Shown here: piece by piece, positions 26,397-37,200 of the stretch
Layout: the number at the start of each line of letters is the position of its first letter
Position numbering within the stretch: the first letter of the stretch is position 1
Assembly: GCF_038246755.1 (NCBI RefSeq)
Contig: NZ_CP134706.1
Span: 4,588,001 to 4,652,000, forward strand
From: Micromonospora sp. FIMYZ51
Lineage (GTDB): Bacteria; Actinomycetota; Actinomycetes; Mycobacteriales; Micromonosporaceae
Reading direction: 5' to 3'
Length of the DNA stretch: 64,000 nucleotides
Translations under genes and position numbers: made by a program
The notes under the pieces: generated by a model
What the model saw: the letters and a program-made list of their open reading frames with translations, nothing else
What the model was told of the DNA's origin: nothing
Database searches by the model: none

Positions 26397-29300
26397 GCCC
26401 GGTCCCTTCCGCCGGCTCGGCGCGGGCGCCGCCGGCTGTCGCGCTGCCGGTGAGCCCGTTCGGCGCTGGCCGAGAACGCCGCCACGCGACGGGACGTGCC
26501 GGTGTCGCTGAGGTACGCGGCGAGCGAGCTGACCGTCGGATGCTCCAGCAGCTTGATCAGCGGCAGGTCACCGCCGACCGTGCGTTGCAACCGATCGTGC
26601 ACCTGCACCATCAGGATCGAGTGTCCGCCCAGATCGAAGAAGTTGTCGTGCAGCCCCACCGAGTCGACCTGCAACACCTCGCTCCAGACTGCGGCGATGT
26701 CCCGTTCCAGGTCGGTGACGGGTGCCGCCTGTCCGCCGCCACCGGCGGCGGACCACTCCCGGGCGGCCAGAGCAGCCGTGTCGACCTTGCCGTTCACCGT
26801 TCGGGGCAGGTCGGGCAGCACCACGACCCCCATCGGGATCAGCGGTTGAGGGAGCCGGTCGCGCAGGTCGCGCCGTACCTCCCGGTCGGTGGGCCGGGCA
26901 TCGTCTGCGGCCACGACGTACGCCAACAGGCCGACACCCCCGCCCGCGTCCGGACGGGCCACGACCGCCGCCTCCCGGATGTCCGGTCGGGCCGTGAGCG
27001 CGGCCTCGATGTCCCCGAGTTCGATGCGGTGTCCGCGTACCTTGACCTGGCGGTCGAGCCGGCCAAGGAACTCCAGTCGGCCATCGGAGCCGTAGCGGGC
27101 CAGGTCACCGGTGCGATACAGGCGGCCGCCGGGGACCGTGCCGAAGGGGTCCGGCACGAACCGCTCGGCGGTGACCGCCGGCCGACCCCAGTAGCCGCGC
27201 GACACGCCGGCCCCACCGATCACCAGTTCGCCCGGCACGCCCCGGGGCACCAGGCGCATCATCTCGTCCACCAGGTAGATCTGCGTGTTGGCGACCGGCC
27301 GCCCGAGCGGAACCGCGCCGGCCACCTCGGTCACCTCGTGGACCGCCGACCACACGGTGGTCTCCGTGGGGCCGTACATGTTGAACAGCCGGGCGGGCAG
27401 GTCCCGACGGAGTCTGGCGGCCAGGGCGGGAGGCAACGCCTCGCCCCCGACCAGCAGGGCACGCAGGCAGGTCAGCTGAGCCATGGCCGCGTCGTCCAGG
27501 GTGATCATCTGCATCGCGGACGGCGTGGCCTGCAACAGCGTCGGCTGCCACTGGGCTACCTGCTCGGCCAGCGTGGCGGCGGTCGGTTCGGCCAGCGCGA
27601 GGTTGGTCTGCTCACGTACCCGGGCGAGCAGCGGCAGCCCGGCCAGCACCTGGTCCCGTGGCAGGCCGAAGTCCACCAGACAGGCGATCTCGTCGACCCC
27701 GGCCTCGACGCAGCGATCGACAAGTGGCCGGACGGCGTCGGGGGTGCCGAACAGCGCGCTCGTGTCGTAGTACCGGTTGAACGCGAAGTTCAGCAGGTCG
27801 TCCAGATCGGTTTCGCTCATGCCCGCCAGGTCGACCGGCAACTGCAAGCTACGCACCAGGTTCTCGATGAGTCCCACCGAGGAGCGCAGGTAGCGAGTGA
27901 ACGGCTCGCGGACCGCGTCCCGCACCGCGGCGCTGTCCTCGCCGAGGAACGTGTGCAGCATCAGGGTCACCGTCCCGCCCGCCGGGTCGTGCCCGTGCGC
28001 CGCCCGCGCCTCCCGGTATCGGCGGATGTTGCCGGCGACCTGCTCGACGCTCTGACCGAGCAGGTGCGTGAGCACATTGGCACCAAGTGCCCCGGCCCGG
28101 CTGAAGGTCTCCGGGCTACCGGCCGCGGTGATCCAGGTGGGCAGCGCCGGCTGAATCGGCGCGGGATGGATTCGGACCTGCACCGGCGTGCCGGAGCCAC
28201 CGGGCAGCGATACCGCCTCGCCCCGCCAGAGCCGGTGCACCGTCTCGATGTCCTGGAACATCCGCTCCTTGCGGTCGGGGTACCGCTCGGGGAAGAAGAC
28301 GAAGTCGTCGGCGTGCCAGCCGGAGGCGAATGCCACGCCGACCCGGCCGCCGGAGATGTTGTCCACAAGTGCCCACTCCTCGGCGACCCGGACCGGTGAG
28401 TGCAGCGGCAGCACCACGCTGCCGGCGCGTACCGCGATGTTGCCGGTGAGCGCGGCGACGGCCGCCGAAAGCACCGACGGGTTCGGGTACAACCCGCCGA
28501 ACTCGTGGAAGTGCCGCTCGGGCGTCCAGATGGCGGCGAATCCGTGCGCGTCGGCAAACCGGGCACCCTCGAAGACCAGGCCGTACCGGTCGGTGGTCGG
28601 CTCCGCCGCGGTGTCGGTGCTGGCGAAGTAGAACAGGCTGAAGTCGACCGGCCGGCTCCGCGCGGCCACCGCGCGCTGCCGGAACGTCTCCTCGGCCAGC
28701 ACCACCCGCGCGCCCCGGGCCAGCGTCCACAGCAACTCGAGGACGGAAATGTCGAACCCGACATTCGTCACCGCGAGCATCGTGTCATCGGGCCCGCAGC
28801 CCACCCGCTCGTCCATCGCCAGGAAGAAGTTGCCGACATTGCGGTGGCTGACCACCACGCCCTTGGGCACGCCTGTGGAACCGGATGTGTACAGCAGGTA
28901 GGCGGCATTGTCCGGACGAACTCCGCTGCTCACGCCACCGACGCGCCGGTCCGGCGTGGCGAGGACCTCGTCGATGTCGAGCAGCGGCACGCCGGCCTCT
29001 GCCACCACGTCGCTCACCGGCCGGCGGGTGATCACCAGCGCGGGCCGGGCGTCGGCGATCACCATGTCGATCCGAGCTCGCGGGTGCGTGGGGTCGAGGG
29101 GCACGTAGGCGCCGCCCGCCTTGAGGATGCCGAGCATCGCGATGATCAATTCCGGCGAGCGGTCCAGGCAGAGGGCCACCCGGGTCTCCGGACCGACGCC
29201 GTGGTCGGCCAGTTCGCGCGCCAGCCGGTCGGAGCGCTCGGTCAACTCCGCATAGCTGAGCCGGGTGGACCGGAAGGCGACCGCCACCGCGTCCGGTGCG

Positions 29301-32300
29301 CCCGCAGTGGCGATCACCTCGTGGATGCACCTCTCGGGAGGGCCGACCACGGCGGTATCGTTCCAGCCGCGCACCATCCGCTCCCGCTTGGCCACATCGA
29401 GCAGCGGCAGTTCCTCGATGGCGCGGTCCGGATCCCCCGTGATCTCCCGCACCAGCGTGCCGAAGTTGTCCGCCAGGTCGGCGATGCTGCTCCGGTCGAA
29501 CAGGTCGGCGTTGAACTGGATCCGCGCGACCAACCCGTCCGGATCCTCGGCGACGATCATGGTGAGGTCGAACTGGGCCGTCCGCTGCGGCACCGCGACG
29601 GGTTCCAGCCGCAACCCGTCGATCGTGAACGGGCGAGTGGCATGACCAACGGCCACCGAGCCGAAACCGTCCGGCAGCCGCGACGGCGTCTGGTGGTGGA
29701 TGAACATCACCTGGAAGACCGGCGACCGGGCCGGATCCCGCACCGCCTGCACCTGCTCGGCCACCAGACCGAACGGGTAGTCCTGGTGCCGCAGCGCTGC
29801 CGCGACGGTGTTCGAGAGCCGGCCGAGCAGGTCGCGGAACGTCGGCGCGCCGCCGAGATCACCGCGCATGACCACCGGGTTGACCAGGTAGCCCACGGTG
29901 TTGACAAGCGACGGGCTGCTGCGGCCGAAGGTGGGCGTGGCGACCAGGATGTCGGTCTGTCCGCTGTAGCGGTACAGCAACACCTGAAACGCGCACAGCA
30001 GCGTCGTGTAGAGGGTGGTGCCCTGGCTGCGCGCCAACGCCACCAGCCGGTCGAGTAGCTCAGGGGCGAGGACGAAGTCGTGGCAGTCGCCACGGTACGT
30101 CTGCACCGGCGGCCGGGGACGGTCGGTGGGCAAGTCCAGCACGGGCAGCCGCCCGCCGAGCTGCTGCCGCCAGAACTCCGCGCTGGCCGTGCCGGTCGGC
30201 CCGTCCAGGTATTCGCGCTGCCTCGCGACGAAATCCGAGTAGCCACCGGCCGGGGGCAGCGCGGGGTCGATGCCGCGCCGGTCGGCGGCATAGCACCGGG
30301 CAAGTTCGTCGACCAGCAGGGACATGGACCAGAAGTCGCCGATCACATGGTGCATGACCACCAGCAGCACGGGGCCGCTCAGCTGCCCCGTGACCAGCCG
30401 CACCCGGATCAGCGGGCCGGTGGTCAGGTCGAACGGCTCGGCGACCAGCTCAGCCAGGTGCTCCGTCAGGGCCTGGGGCGACCGGTCGACCGGCGGTTCG
30501 ACCGTCAGCTGCAACTCGGGCTCTGCGGCGACGTGGCGCACCGGTTGCCCGTCGCGCAGCGGCAGCGAGGTCCGCAGCGCCGGATGGCGGCGGGCCAGCG
30601 CCTCGACGGCGCGACGCAATGCGTCATGATCCACGTCGACCGGCAGGCGTACGGCACCTGCCATGTTGTACGCGGCACCGCAGCCGGTGATCCGGTCCAG
30701 ATACCACAGCCCCCGCTCGCCGGGCGTGAGCGCGTCCGGCTCGACGGAGGAACCGGTCGTGGACTCCCGGACGGCCGAACGGCGTGCGGTCACGGCGGCG
30801 GACAGCTCGGCGACCGGCGTGTCGTGCCACGCCTCCAGCTCCACCGGGACCCCGAATGCCTGCTCCACCTCGTGCTGAAGCTCCAGCATGCCGAGAGAGT
30901 CCAGGCCGAGCGCCGGGCCGGGCAGCCCGAGGTCCAGCGCGGCTGGCGCGACGCCGGTCCGGGAAGCGATTCGCTCGCGCAGGAACTCTTCGACCGAGCC
31001 GGGCGGACCGGCGACGCCGGTGGCGGGCTCGCCCAGGGTGGCCGACGACGCCGACCCGACCGGATCCGGGCCGGCGAAGGTCCGGGCGGCGAGCGCGGGT
31101 AGCGTGCCCTCGGCGTACTGCGCCCGGGCCGCGTGCCGCTGGATCTTGCCGCTGGAGGTTCTCGGTAGCCGGCCCGGTTTGACAAGCACGAAGGCGTACG
31201 GCTGGACCAGGTGTTCCGTGCCGAGCGCGGCGCGGACGGCAGCGGCGATCTCGTCCACGTCGGCTGCCCGGTTCGGGCGGTCCGCCTCATGGGTCACCAC
31301 GAGGCGCTCGCGGCCGTCAACCACGACAGAGAAGCAGGCGCCGCCGTTGGGCCGCAGCGCCGGATGCGCCCGGAAGGCGCTGTATTCCAGATCCTGCGGG
31401 TAGTGGTTCACGCCGTTCTGGATGATCAGATCCTTGATCCGGCCAGTGACGTACAGATCGCCGTCGAGCACCCGACCCAGGTCTCCGGTGCGCAGGTACG
31501 GGCCGTCGTCGGTGTCGGCGATCCGCCCGTGGAACGTCTCAGCCGTGGCTGCCGGCTGCTGCCAGTAACCGCGCGCCACGCTCGGCCCGGCCACCCAGAT
31601 CTCGCCCACCTCGCCGTCGGGCCGGCGCAGCCGGGTGTCCGGGTCGACAATGGCCAGGCGCTGGCCGGGCGCCGGACGGCCGCAACCGACAATCGGTTCG
31701 CGCGCCGGATCGTCCGGCTGACGCAGGACCGGTCCGCTCTTCGGGCTTCCGCCCGTCACGATGAGGGTCGCCTCGGCCAGTCCATAGCACGGGTGGAACG
31801 CCTCCGGGCGGAACCCGGTGTCCGCCACCAACTCCGCAAACGCCGTCATCACGTCGGCGCGCACTGGCTCTGCGCCGTTGAACGCCACCGTCCAGCAACT
31901 CAGGTCCAGCCCCACCAGCTGATCCGGCGTGATCTTGCGGACACACAGTTCGTACGCGAAATTGGGCCCGCCGCTTACCGATGCCCGATGGTCCGCGATG
32001 GCGCGCAGCCACCGCAGCGGTCGCCGCGCGAACTCCGTCGGCGACATCAACACCGTCTGGTAGCCGGTGTAGAGCGGCTGAAGGATGCCACCGATCAGCC
32101 CCATGTCGTGGTACGGCGGCAGCCAGATCACGCTCTTGCTGGTCGGGGTGAGTCCGAAGAACCGTTCGATGTCGGCGCCGTTGTGCAGCAGGTTCCCGTG
32201 GCTGACCATCACTCCCTTCGGAGCGCCGGTCGAGCCGCTGGTGTACTGGAGGAAGGCAAGGTCATCGCGGGTGGCCGGCATCGGCTCGTCGTCCGGACCA

Positions 32301-32767
32301 GCCGGTGGCAGGAGATCCACCGAGATCCAGTCCAGCATGCCGAGAAGTTCGTTCGTCCGGGCGAAATCGGCACGCTGCGTCGCGACCGCGTCGACGGTCA
32401 GCGCCACGGTCGGCCGCGCGTCGGCGACGATCCCCGCCAGCCGGCCCAGGCTGCGTACCAGACCCGAGCCCTGCGGCGGGTACACCGGCACGGCGATCGT
32501 GCCGGTGTACAGACAGCCGAAGAAGGCCGCGACGTAGTCGAGTCCTGGGGGGAGGATCAGCACCACCCGGTCGCCGGGCGCGCAGCGTCGGCGCAGCGCG
32601 GCGGCGACCTGTCGGGCCCGGGCGTCGAGGTCCGCGTAGGTCCAGCTTCGCTCGTCGTCGCCGGCGACAAAGGTGTACGCGGTGTGGTCCGGCTGCTCGG
32701 TGGTGCGCCACCGCAGCAGGTCCACAAGCGATTCGGTGTGTGCGGGCAGGGTCGGTTGAGCGTGCAT
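26393..32767 (-). CDS. FAAL-ACP-C-A(luciferase-like monooxygenase insert)-T lipoinitiation synthetase
   Basis: About 2124 residues. Residues 1-580 are a fatty acyl-AMP ligase (YTSGSTGAPKG, then LPPYHDMGLIGGILQPL). An ACP follows with Ser near 625 (LGLDSLGML). C about 680-1120 has HHVIGDFWS (Phe for Gly after Asp, common in lipoinitiation C domains). The A domain starts about 1150, is interrupted at about 1375 by some 345 residues of FMN-dependent luciferase-like monooxygenase, and resumes at about 1730. T has LGGHSI near 2050. The split pocket reads D-I-L-Q-L-G-M-V-W-K, close to the glycine code D-I-L-Q-L-G-L-I-W-K. ATG 32767 is preferred over the adjacent GTG 32770, with GAGAGGG upstream. 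Likely product on T: an N-acylglycine oxidised at N or C-alpha. Confidence 0.95.
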   Translation of the reverse strand: MHAQPTLPAHTESLVDLLRWRTTEQPDHTAYTFVAGDDERSWTYADLDARARQVAAALRRRCAPGDRVVLILPPGLDYVAAFFGCLYTGTIAVPVYPPQGSGLVRSLGRLAGIVADARPTVALTVDAVATQRADFARTNELLGMLDWISVDLLPPAGPDDEPMPATRDDLAFLQYTSGSTGAPKGVMVSHGNLLHNGADIERFFGLTPTSKSVIWLPPYHDMGLIGGILQPLYTGYQTVLMSPTEFARRPLRWLRAIADHRASVSGGPNFAYELCVRKITPDQLVGLDLSCWTVAFNGAEPVRADVMTAFAELVADTGFRPEAFHPCYGLAEATLIVTGGSPKSGPVLRQPDDPAREPIVGCGRPAPGQRLAIVDPDTRLRRPDGEVGEIWVAGPSVARGYWQQPAATAETFHGRIADTDDGPYLRTGDLGRVLDGDLYVTGRIKDLIIQNGVNHYPQDLEYSAFRAHPALRPNGGACFSVVVDGRERLVVTHEADRPNRAADVDEIAAAVRAALGTEHLVQPYAFVLVKPGRLPRTSSGKIQRHAARAQYAEGTLPALAARTFAGPDPVGSASSATLGEPATGVAGPPGSVEEFLRERIASRTGVAPAALDLGLPGPALGLDSLGMLELQHEVEQAFGVPVELEAWHDTPVAELSAAVTARRSAVRESTTGSSVEPDALTPGERGLWYLDRITGCGAAYNMAGAVRLPVDVDHDALRRAVEALARRHPALRTSLPLRDGQPVRHVAAEPELQLTVEPPVDRSPQALTEHLAELVAEPFDLTTGPLIRVRLVTGQLSGPVLLVVMHHVIGDFWSMSLLVDELARCYAADRRGIDPALPPAGGYSDFVARQREYLDGPTGTASAEFWRQQLGGRLPVLDLPTDRPRPPVQTYRGDCHDFVLAPELLDRLVALARSQGTTLYTTLLCAFQVLLYRYSGQTDILVATPTFGRSSPSLVNTVGYLVNPVVMRGDLGGAPTFRDLLGRLSNTVAAALRHQDYPFGLVAEQVQAVRDPARSPVFQVMFIHHQTPSRLPDGFGSVAVGHATRPFTIDGLRLEPVAVPQRTAQFDLTMIVAEDPDGLVARIQFNADLFDRSSIADLADNFGTLVREITGDPDRAIEELPLLDVAKRERMVRGWNDTAVVGPPERCIHEVIATAGAPDAVAVAFRSTRLSYAELTERSDRLARELADHGVGPETRVALCLDRSPELIIAMLGILKAGGAYVPLDPTHPRARIDMVIADARPALVITRRPVSDVVAEAGVPLLDIDEVLATPDRRVGGVSSGVRPDNAAYLLYTSGSTGVPKGVVVSHRNVGNFFLAMDERVGCGPDDTMLAVTNVGFDISVLELLWTLARGARVVLAEETFRQRAVAARSRPVDFSLFYFASTDTAAEPTTDRYGLVFEGARFADAHGFAAIWTPERHFHEFGGLYPNPSVLSAAVAALTGNIAVRAGSVVLPLHSPVRVAEEWALVDNISGGRVGVAFASGWHADDFVFFPERYPDRKERMFQDIETVHRLWRGEAVSLPGGSGTPVQVRIHPAPIQPALPTWITAAGSPETFSRAGALGANVLTHLLGQSVEQVAGNIRRYREARAAHGHDPAGGTVTLMLHTFLGEDSAAVRDAVREPFTRYLRSSVGLIENLVRSLQLPVDLAGMSETDLDDLLNFAFNRYYDTSALFGTPDAVRPLVDRCVEAGVDEIACLVDFGLPRDQVLAGLPLLARVREQTNLALAEPTAATLAEQVAQWQPTLLQATPSAMQMITLDDAAMAQLTCLRALLVGGEALPPALAARLRRDLPARLFNMYGPTETTVWSAVHEVTEVAGAVPLGRPVANTQIYLVDEMMRLVPRGVPGELVIGGAGVSRGYWGRPAVTAERFVPDPFGTVPGGRLYRTGDLARYGSDGRLEFLGRLDRQVKVRGHRIELGDIEAALTARPDIREAAVVARPDAGGGVGLLAYVVAADDARPTDREVRRDLRDRLPQPLIPMGVVVLPDLPRTVNGKVDTAALAAREWSAAGGGGQAAPVTDLERDIAAVWSEVLQVDSVGLHDNFFDLGGHSILMVQVHDRLQRTVGGDLPLIKLLEHPTVSSLAAYLSDTGTSRRVAAFSASAERAHRQRDSRRRPRRAGGRDRA
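27605..28648 (-). other. Embedded luciferase-like monooxygenase domain inside the glycine A domain
   Basis: The segment begins near VDFSLFYFAST and ends near LARVREQTN. It shows the LLM pattern: FADAHGFAAIWTPERHFHE, PNPSVLSAAVAALT, VRAGSVVLPLHSPVRVAEEW and GRVGVAFASGWHADDF. This is the natural-product subfamily typified by MupA and Atu3671. It lies after core A4 (FDISVLEL) and before the strand that carries pocket residue 278, so it is an insertion within the A domain and not a flanking domain. Confidence 0.92.
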
Positions 32768-32825
32768 CACACGCGCCCTCTCGTGTCCGAAGGTCAGCTT
32801 GGCAACCCGTGCCGGTCGCGCCGGT

Positions 32826-33980
32826 TCACCGGCGCCGGATCACCTGGCCGGCGTACCTGCCCAGCAGGGACTGCTGGATCTGCGTGGTGCCTTCGATGAT
32901 CTCCATCACCTTTGCGTCCCGGTAGTGGCGCTGAACCTGCGCCTGCGCGCCCACCCCGGCGGCGCCGTGGATCTGCACCGCGTCGTCGGCCGAGCGGTTG
33001 GCCAGCACCGATGCGCGGTACTTCGCCATCAGCGTGAGGTTCACCGCGTCCGAGGAGCCGTGCTCCTTCGCCACACCGGCCTCGTGGCAGAGCAGCCGAG
33101 TGGCGGTGATGTCGGTGACCATGTCGGCGAGCATCCGGCGGACCAGCTGATGGTCACTGATCGGTACGCCGTACTGCTCTCGCTCGTCGGCGTAGCGCAC
33201 CGATGCGTCCAGGCACGCGTATGCCAGACCCACCGAGCCCCAGGCGGTGCTGTAGCGGCCGAGATCCAACGCGGCGGAGGCGACGAAGGTCAGTCCCATC
33301 CCGGGCCGGCCGATCATGGCGTCGGCCGGCACCCGGCAGTCGTCCAACACCACCTCGCCGAGCATCGAGCCGCGCAGGCCGAGCAGGCCGCGGATCGGCG
33401 TCACGGTCAGGCCGGGGTTGTCCCGCTCGACGAGGAACGCGGTGTGCTGCCCGTCGAGCTTGGCGAAGACGAGGAACAGGTCGGCGAGCTGCGCGTAACT
33501 TATCCACTTCTTCACGCCGCGCAGCGTGAACCCGGTCGCCCCCGCCACGGTGGTTTTTTCGGCGAGCGCCTCGATGGCTCCGGCGTCACTGCCGACGCCC
33601 GGTTCGGTGAGGGCGAACGCGGCCACCTTCTCGCCACGCCGGATCGGGCCGATCCAGCGTTCCCGCTGGGTCGGCTCGCCCCACCGCTCGATCGAGTGCG
33701 CCACCATGTCCTCGACCGCGACGAAGTTGCGGATGTTCTGGCATGCGCGACCCAACTCCTCGGTGAGCAGGCCGTACGCCACCCAGTCCAGACCACCACC
33801 GCCGTGTCGCGCGGCCACCGGCGCGGCAAGGTGACCGGCCTCTGCGAGCGAACGCACGACCCGGTCGGAGATCGCCTCCTCCTGGTCGAACTCCGCCGCG
33901 TACGGCGCGACCTCCTTGTCGGCGAAGGCCCTGAAGCGGTCCCAGGCCGAGCGCTGCTCCGGGCTCAGTTCGACGATCAT
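32826..33980 (-). CDS. Acyl-CoA dehydrogenase-like flavoprotein
   Basis: 384 residues from ATG 33980, chosen because AGGTGG lies 5 nt upstream; GTG 33989 in frame lacks a ribosome site. FAD-fold signatures are AFALTEPGVGSDAG, KKWISYAQ and a C-terminal MEIIEGTTQIQQ with the catalytic-base Glu of the EGT motif. It is the first gene after the promoter at 34158-34186 and lies 58 bp ahead of the FAAL synthetase. Beside a FAAL it most plausibly desaturates the carrier- or CoA-bound fatty acyl starter; oxidation of a carrier-bound aminoacyl chain is the alternative. Cofactor use is family knowledge, and the substrate is inferred from context. Confidence 0.93.
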   Translation of the reverse strand: MIVELSPEQRSAWDRFRAFADKEVAPYAAEFDQEEAISDRVVRSLAEAGHLAAPVAARHGGGGLDWVAYGLLTEELGRACQNIRNFVAVEDMVAHSIERWGEPTQRERWIGPIRRGEKVAAFALTEPGVGSDAGAIEALAEKTTVAGATGFTLRGVKKWISYAQLADLFLVFAKLDGQHTAFLVERDNPGLTVTPIRGLLGLRGSMLGEVVLDDCRVPADAMIGRPGMGLTFVASAALDLGRYSTAWGSVGLAYACLDASVRYADEREQYGVPISDHQLVRRMLADMVTDITATRLLCHEAGVAKEHGSSDAVNLTLMAKYRASVLANRSADDAVQIHGAAGVGAQAQVQRHYRDAKVMEIIEGTTQIQQSLLGRYAGQVIRRR

Positions 33981-34157
33981 TCGCACCACCTGTCGTTCGG
34001 ACGACGGGCGCGCCAGGTTGCGGTAGCGGGCTCCTGGTGTTGTCGGCTAGCGACGTCCCGGGAAGACCGCACTGAACGGCGCGGGGAAGGAGAATCGCGA
34101 TCGCGGACCTCGGCCTGATCGGCTCGGCTCAACGCAGAATCGCGCAACGTGGATTTC

Positions 34158-34186
34158 ATCCTCTTAGCAATCCGTCGCTGAGTCAA
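34158..34186 (-). promoter_or_regulatory. Internal promoter ahead of the acyl-CoA dehydrogenase/FAAL unit
   Basis: Minus-strand TTGACT (34186-34181), 17-nt spacer, then GAGGAT (34163-34158). It lies in the 227-bp gap between the A-T-C gene and the dehydrogenase gene. The extended -10 region (GCTAAGAGGAT) is identical over 11 nt to the one at 15110-15120, so the two promoters are probably controlled together. Confidence 0.65.
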
Positions 34187-34207
34187 GACGTTCTCGTTCG
34201 CTGGATC

Positions 34208-37200
34208 TCACGGTCGCCCGGCACCGGCATGACCCGCCGCGGCCAGCGCGGACAGCTCCGAGATCAACTGTTCGCGCAGTGTCGAGGCGGTCTCCGCGTC
34301 GAGACCGTCGTCGCGCCAGGCGATGACTACTGTCCACCGTCCGGCGTGGTCCGGGATCGCCTCGATGGTCAGCTCCCGGGAGGTACGCGGCGGCCGGATC
34401 CGGATCGGCCGCAGCCGCACCTCGTCTCCGAACCAACCGGCCGGTGGCGCTGCCTGGAGCACCACCCATGCCTGGAACCAGGGATGCCGCCCACGCTCCG
34501 GCCCGAGCCGGCTGACCAGTTCGTCGAAGGGCAGGCCCGCGTGCTCCAGCGCACCGACCAGCTCACCGCCCGCGATGCGCAACCGCTCGATCGGGTCGGC
34601 GCGCTGGATCCCGCGCAGCGGGATCGCCAGCGGATTGACCAGATAGCCGACCAACGCCTCGCTGGCCGGGTCCACTCGCCCGCCGCTGACCGTGCCCAGA
34701 CAGAGCCGCTGCACATCGAACGTCCGGGCCAGTGCCGACGCCGCGGCGCTCAGCAGCGTGGTGGAGGGCGGCACGCCGCATCGACCGGCCACCGACAGCA
34801 GGCTCGCCACCGTGCCGGGATCCACCACGTGCGTCAGTTCCCGCCGCTGCGCCGTGACGGTGCCGGTCGGCCGGGGTAGGAACGGTGCGATCTCTTCACC
34901 CAACCGGACCTGCCAGTACGGCAGGTCCACTTCACGCCACCGGTCGAGCTGCCGCCGTTCCCAGTTGGCGTAGCCGATGTAGCTGTGCTGGACCCCCAAC
35001 TGCGCAGCCGCACCCACCGCTCGCGCCCGGTACGCCCGGCCGAGATCCCGCACGAAGATCGTCTCCGACCATCCGTCGAACGCGATATGGTGCACCCGCA
35101 ACGCCAGCAGGTGTCGATCCTCCGCGATCCGGCAGACCCTGGCCCGCACGGACAGCTCCGTGGCCAGGTCGAGGTCGGCGAGCCACCAGTCTGCGGTGAG
35201 CTGCTGCGCCACGGACTCCGCGCCACGATTCCCGGGCGGTGCAGGTACTCGCACGATCGGCGCCACCTCCTCCACCGGAATCACCCGCTGTACCGGCAGA
35301 TGCGCGTCCAGCTCCGGATAGGTCGTGCGCAGGACCGGATGATGTCGGACGACGTCCACGAAAGCCTCGGCCAGGGCCGTCAGGTCCAGCGGACCGACCA
35401 GTTCGTAGCAGAGTACGACCAGATTGTCGGGATTGCCGGGAGTCATGGTCTCCGCCAGCCAGAACCGCTGCTGCGCGTGCGAGAGCGGACCGTCTTTCGG
35501 ACCGGCATCCGCAGTGGCGGCGTTCGCGGCGGCAGCGTTCGCGGCGGCAGCGTCGACGATCTCCGGTATCCCGGGCGACCCGGCGCAGTCGGCCAGGATC
35601 CGCTCCAACGACCGCCGCCGGTAGACATCCGCGGCCGTCACCCGGGCGCCGGTGTGTGCCGCGATCCTGGCCGCCAGCCGAACGGCGTCCAGTGAGGTGG
35701 CACCCGCCGCGAGCAGATCGTCGGTGTAGGTGAGTCGGTCGTCCCGGAGCAGTCGCCGGGCGACGCCGACAAGATCCTCCCGGTCATCCGCACCGCCCTG
35801 CGTGGTGGCGGAAGGCACCGCGGCCGGCTCGTCTCGGCCCTCCGCGCGCGGTTCGACAAGCGACGAGACGGCGGCTGCCGGATCCACCTTCCCGTTGGCG
35901 TTGAGCGGCAGCCGGTCGATCCGGCGCAGCCGGGTGGGCACCATGGCGGAGATCAGCATTCGCTCGGCGTAGTCGCGCAGGGCCGGCTCGTCCGGCGGTC
36001 CACCGTCGACGGTGGTGTAGAGGCATCCCAGCACCGGCGGAGCACCGTCGCCAGCAGGCAGCGGCGACACGAATGCGGAGGCGACGCCGGGATGGCCCTC
36101 CAGCACCGTCTCGACCTCACCCGGCTCGATCCGGACGCCACGGATCTTGAACTGGCGATCCGCCCGGCCGCGGTAGCGCAGCTGTCCGTGTTCGTCCAGC
36201 TCGACGAGATCACCCGTCCGGTAGAAACGCACGCCGTCGGCCTCGAAGAACCGCCGCGCCGTCTCCTCCTCGTCACCGAGATAGCCGAGCGCGAGGCCGT
36301 CGCCGCCGACCGCGAGTTCACCGCTTTCGAGGATCTTGACCAGCGTACGGGGTACGGGCCGCCCGATCGGGATGTCCGTCACGCCGTCGGCCACCTCGTC
36401 GGGCCGGATGACGTGGGTCGTGGTGAAGATCGTGTTTTCCGCGGGCCCGTAGCCGTTGACCACGCGTAGCCCCGGCGCCTCGGTGAACACCGCGCGCACG
36501 TGGCCAGGAGATACCCGTTCCCCGCCCACCACGAGCAGCCGGATCCGCCGGAAGAGTTCGGGACACTCCTCGGCGAACACGTTGAACAGCGAACTGGTCA
36601 GCCAGAGTGTGTTCACCCCGCCGTCGATCGCTGCCCGCAGCAGGTCGGCGTCCAGGAACTGCCGGCCGCGATCGAGCAGTACGCATCGACCACCGTTGAG
36701 CAACGGTCCCCACAACTCGAAGGAATGGACGTCCCAGGGCAGCGCCACGGACTGGAGGAACACCGTGTCACCGCCAAGCGGGATTGCCGGGCAGTCCACG
36801 GTCGTGCGGATCGTCCCGCGATGCGGTGACAGCACCCCCTTGGGCCGTCCAGTGGACCCCGAGGTGTAGAACACCGACGCCGCCGCCGTGCCGTCGGTAA
36901 GCGGCGGCAGGTCGGTACCGCCCTGCGACATCAGCAGGTCGGGCACCGTGTCAGGCGTGATCACCACAGGTGAACGAGTACCGCTGATGACATCCCGCAG
37001 CCGCGCCGCCGGCCACCCGGGATCCAGCGCGGCGTACGCGGCGCCCGCGGTGAGTACGCCCAGCAGCGCGACCACGCAGTCCGGGGATCGTTCGATGATG
37101 ACCGGGACACAATGCTCCGGACGCACCCCGGCGTCGCGCAGGCCGCGGGCGACCGCCTGTGCCCGCTCAACCAGTTCCCCGTAGGTCAGGGTCACGCCGG

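Noticed and set aside
8109..32767. Assignment of the locus to a known product (rakicidin, BE-43547 or bleomycin type)
   Set aside because: FAAL, PKS and beta-alanine features overlap partly with these families, but module order, the LLM-interrupted Gly domain and the docking hydrolase do not match any that I can recall reliably.
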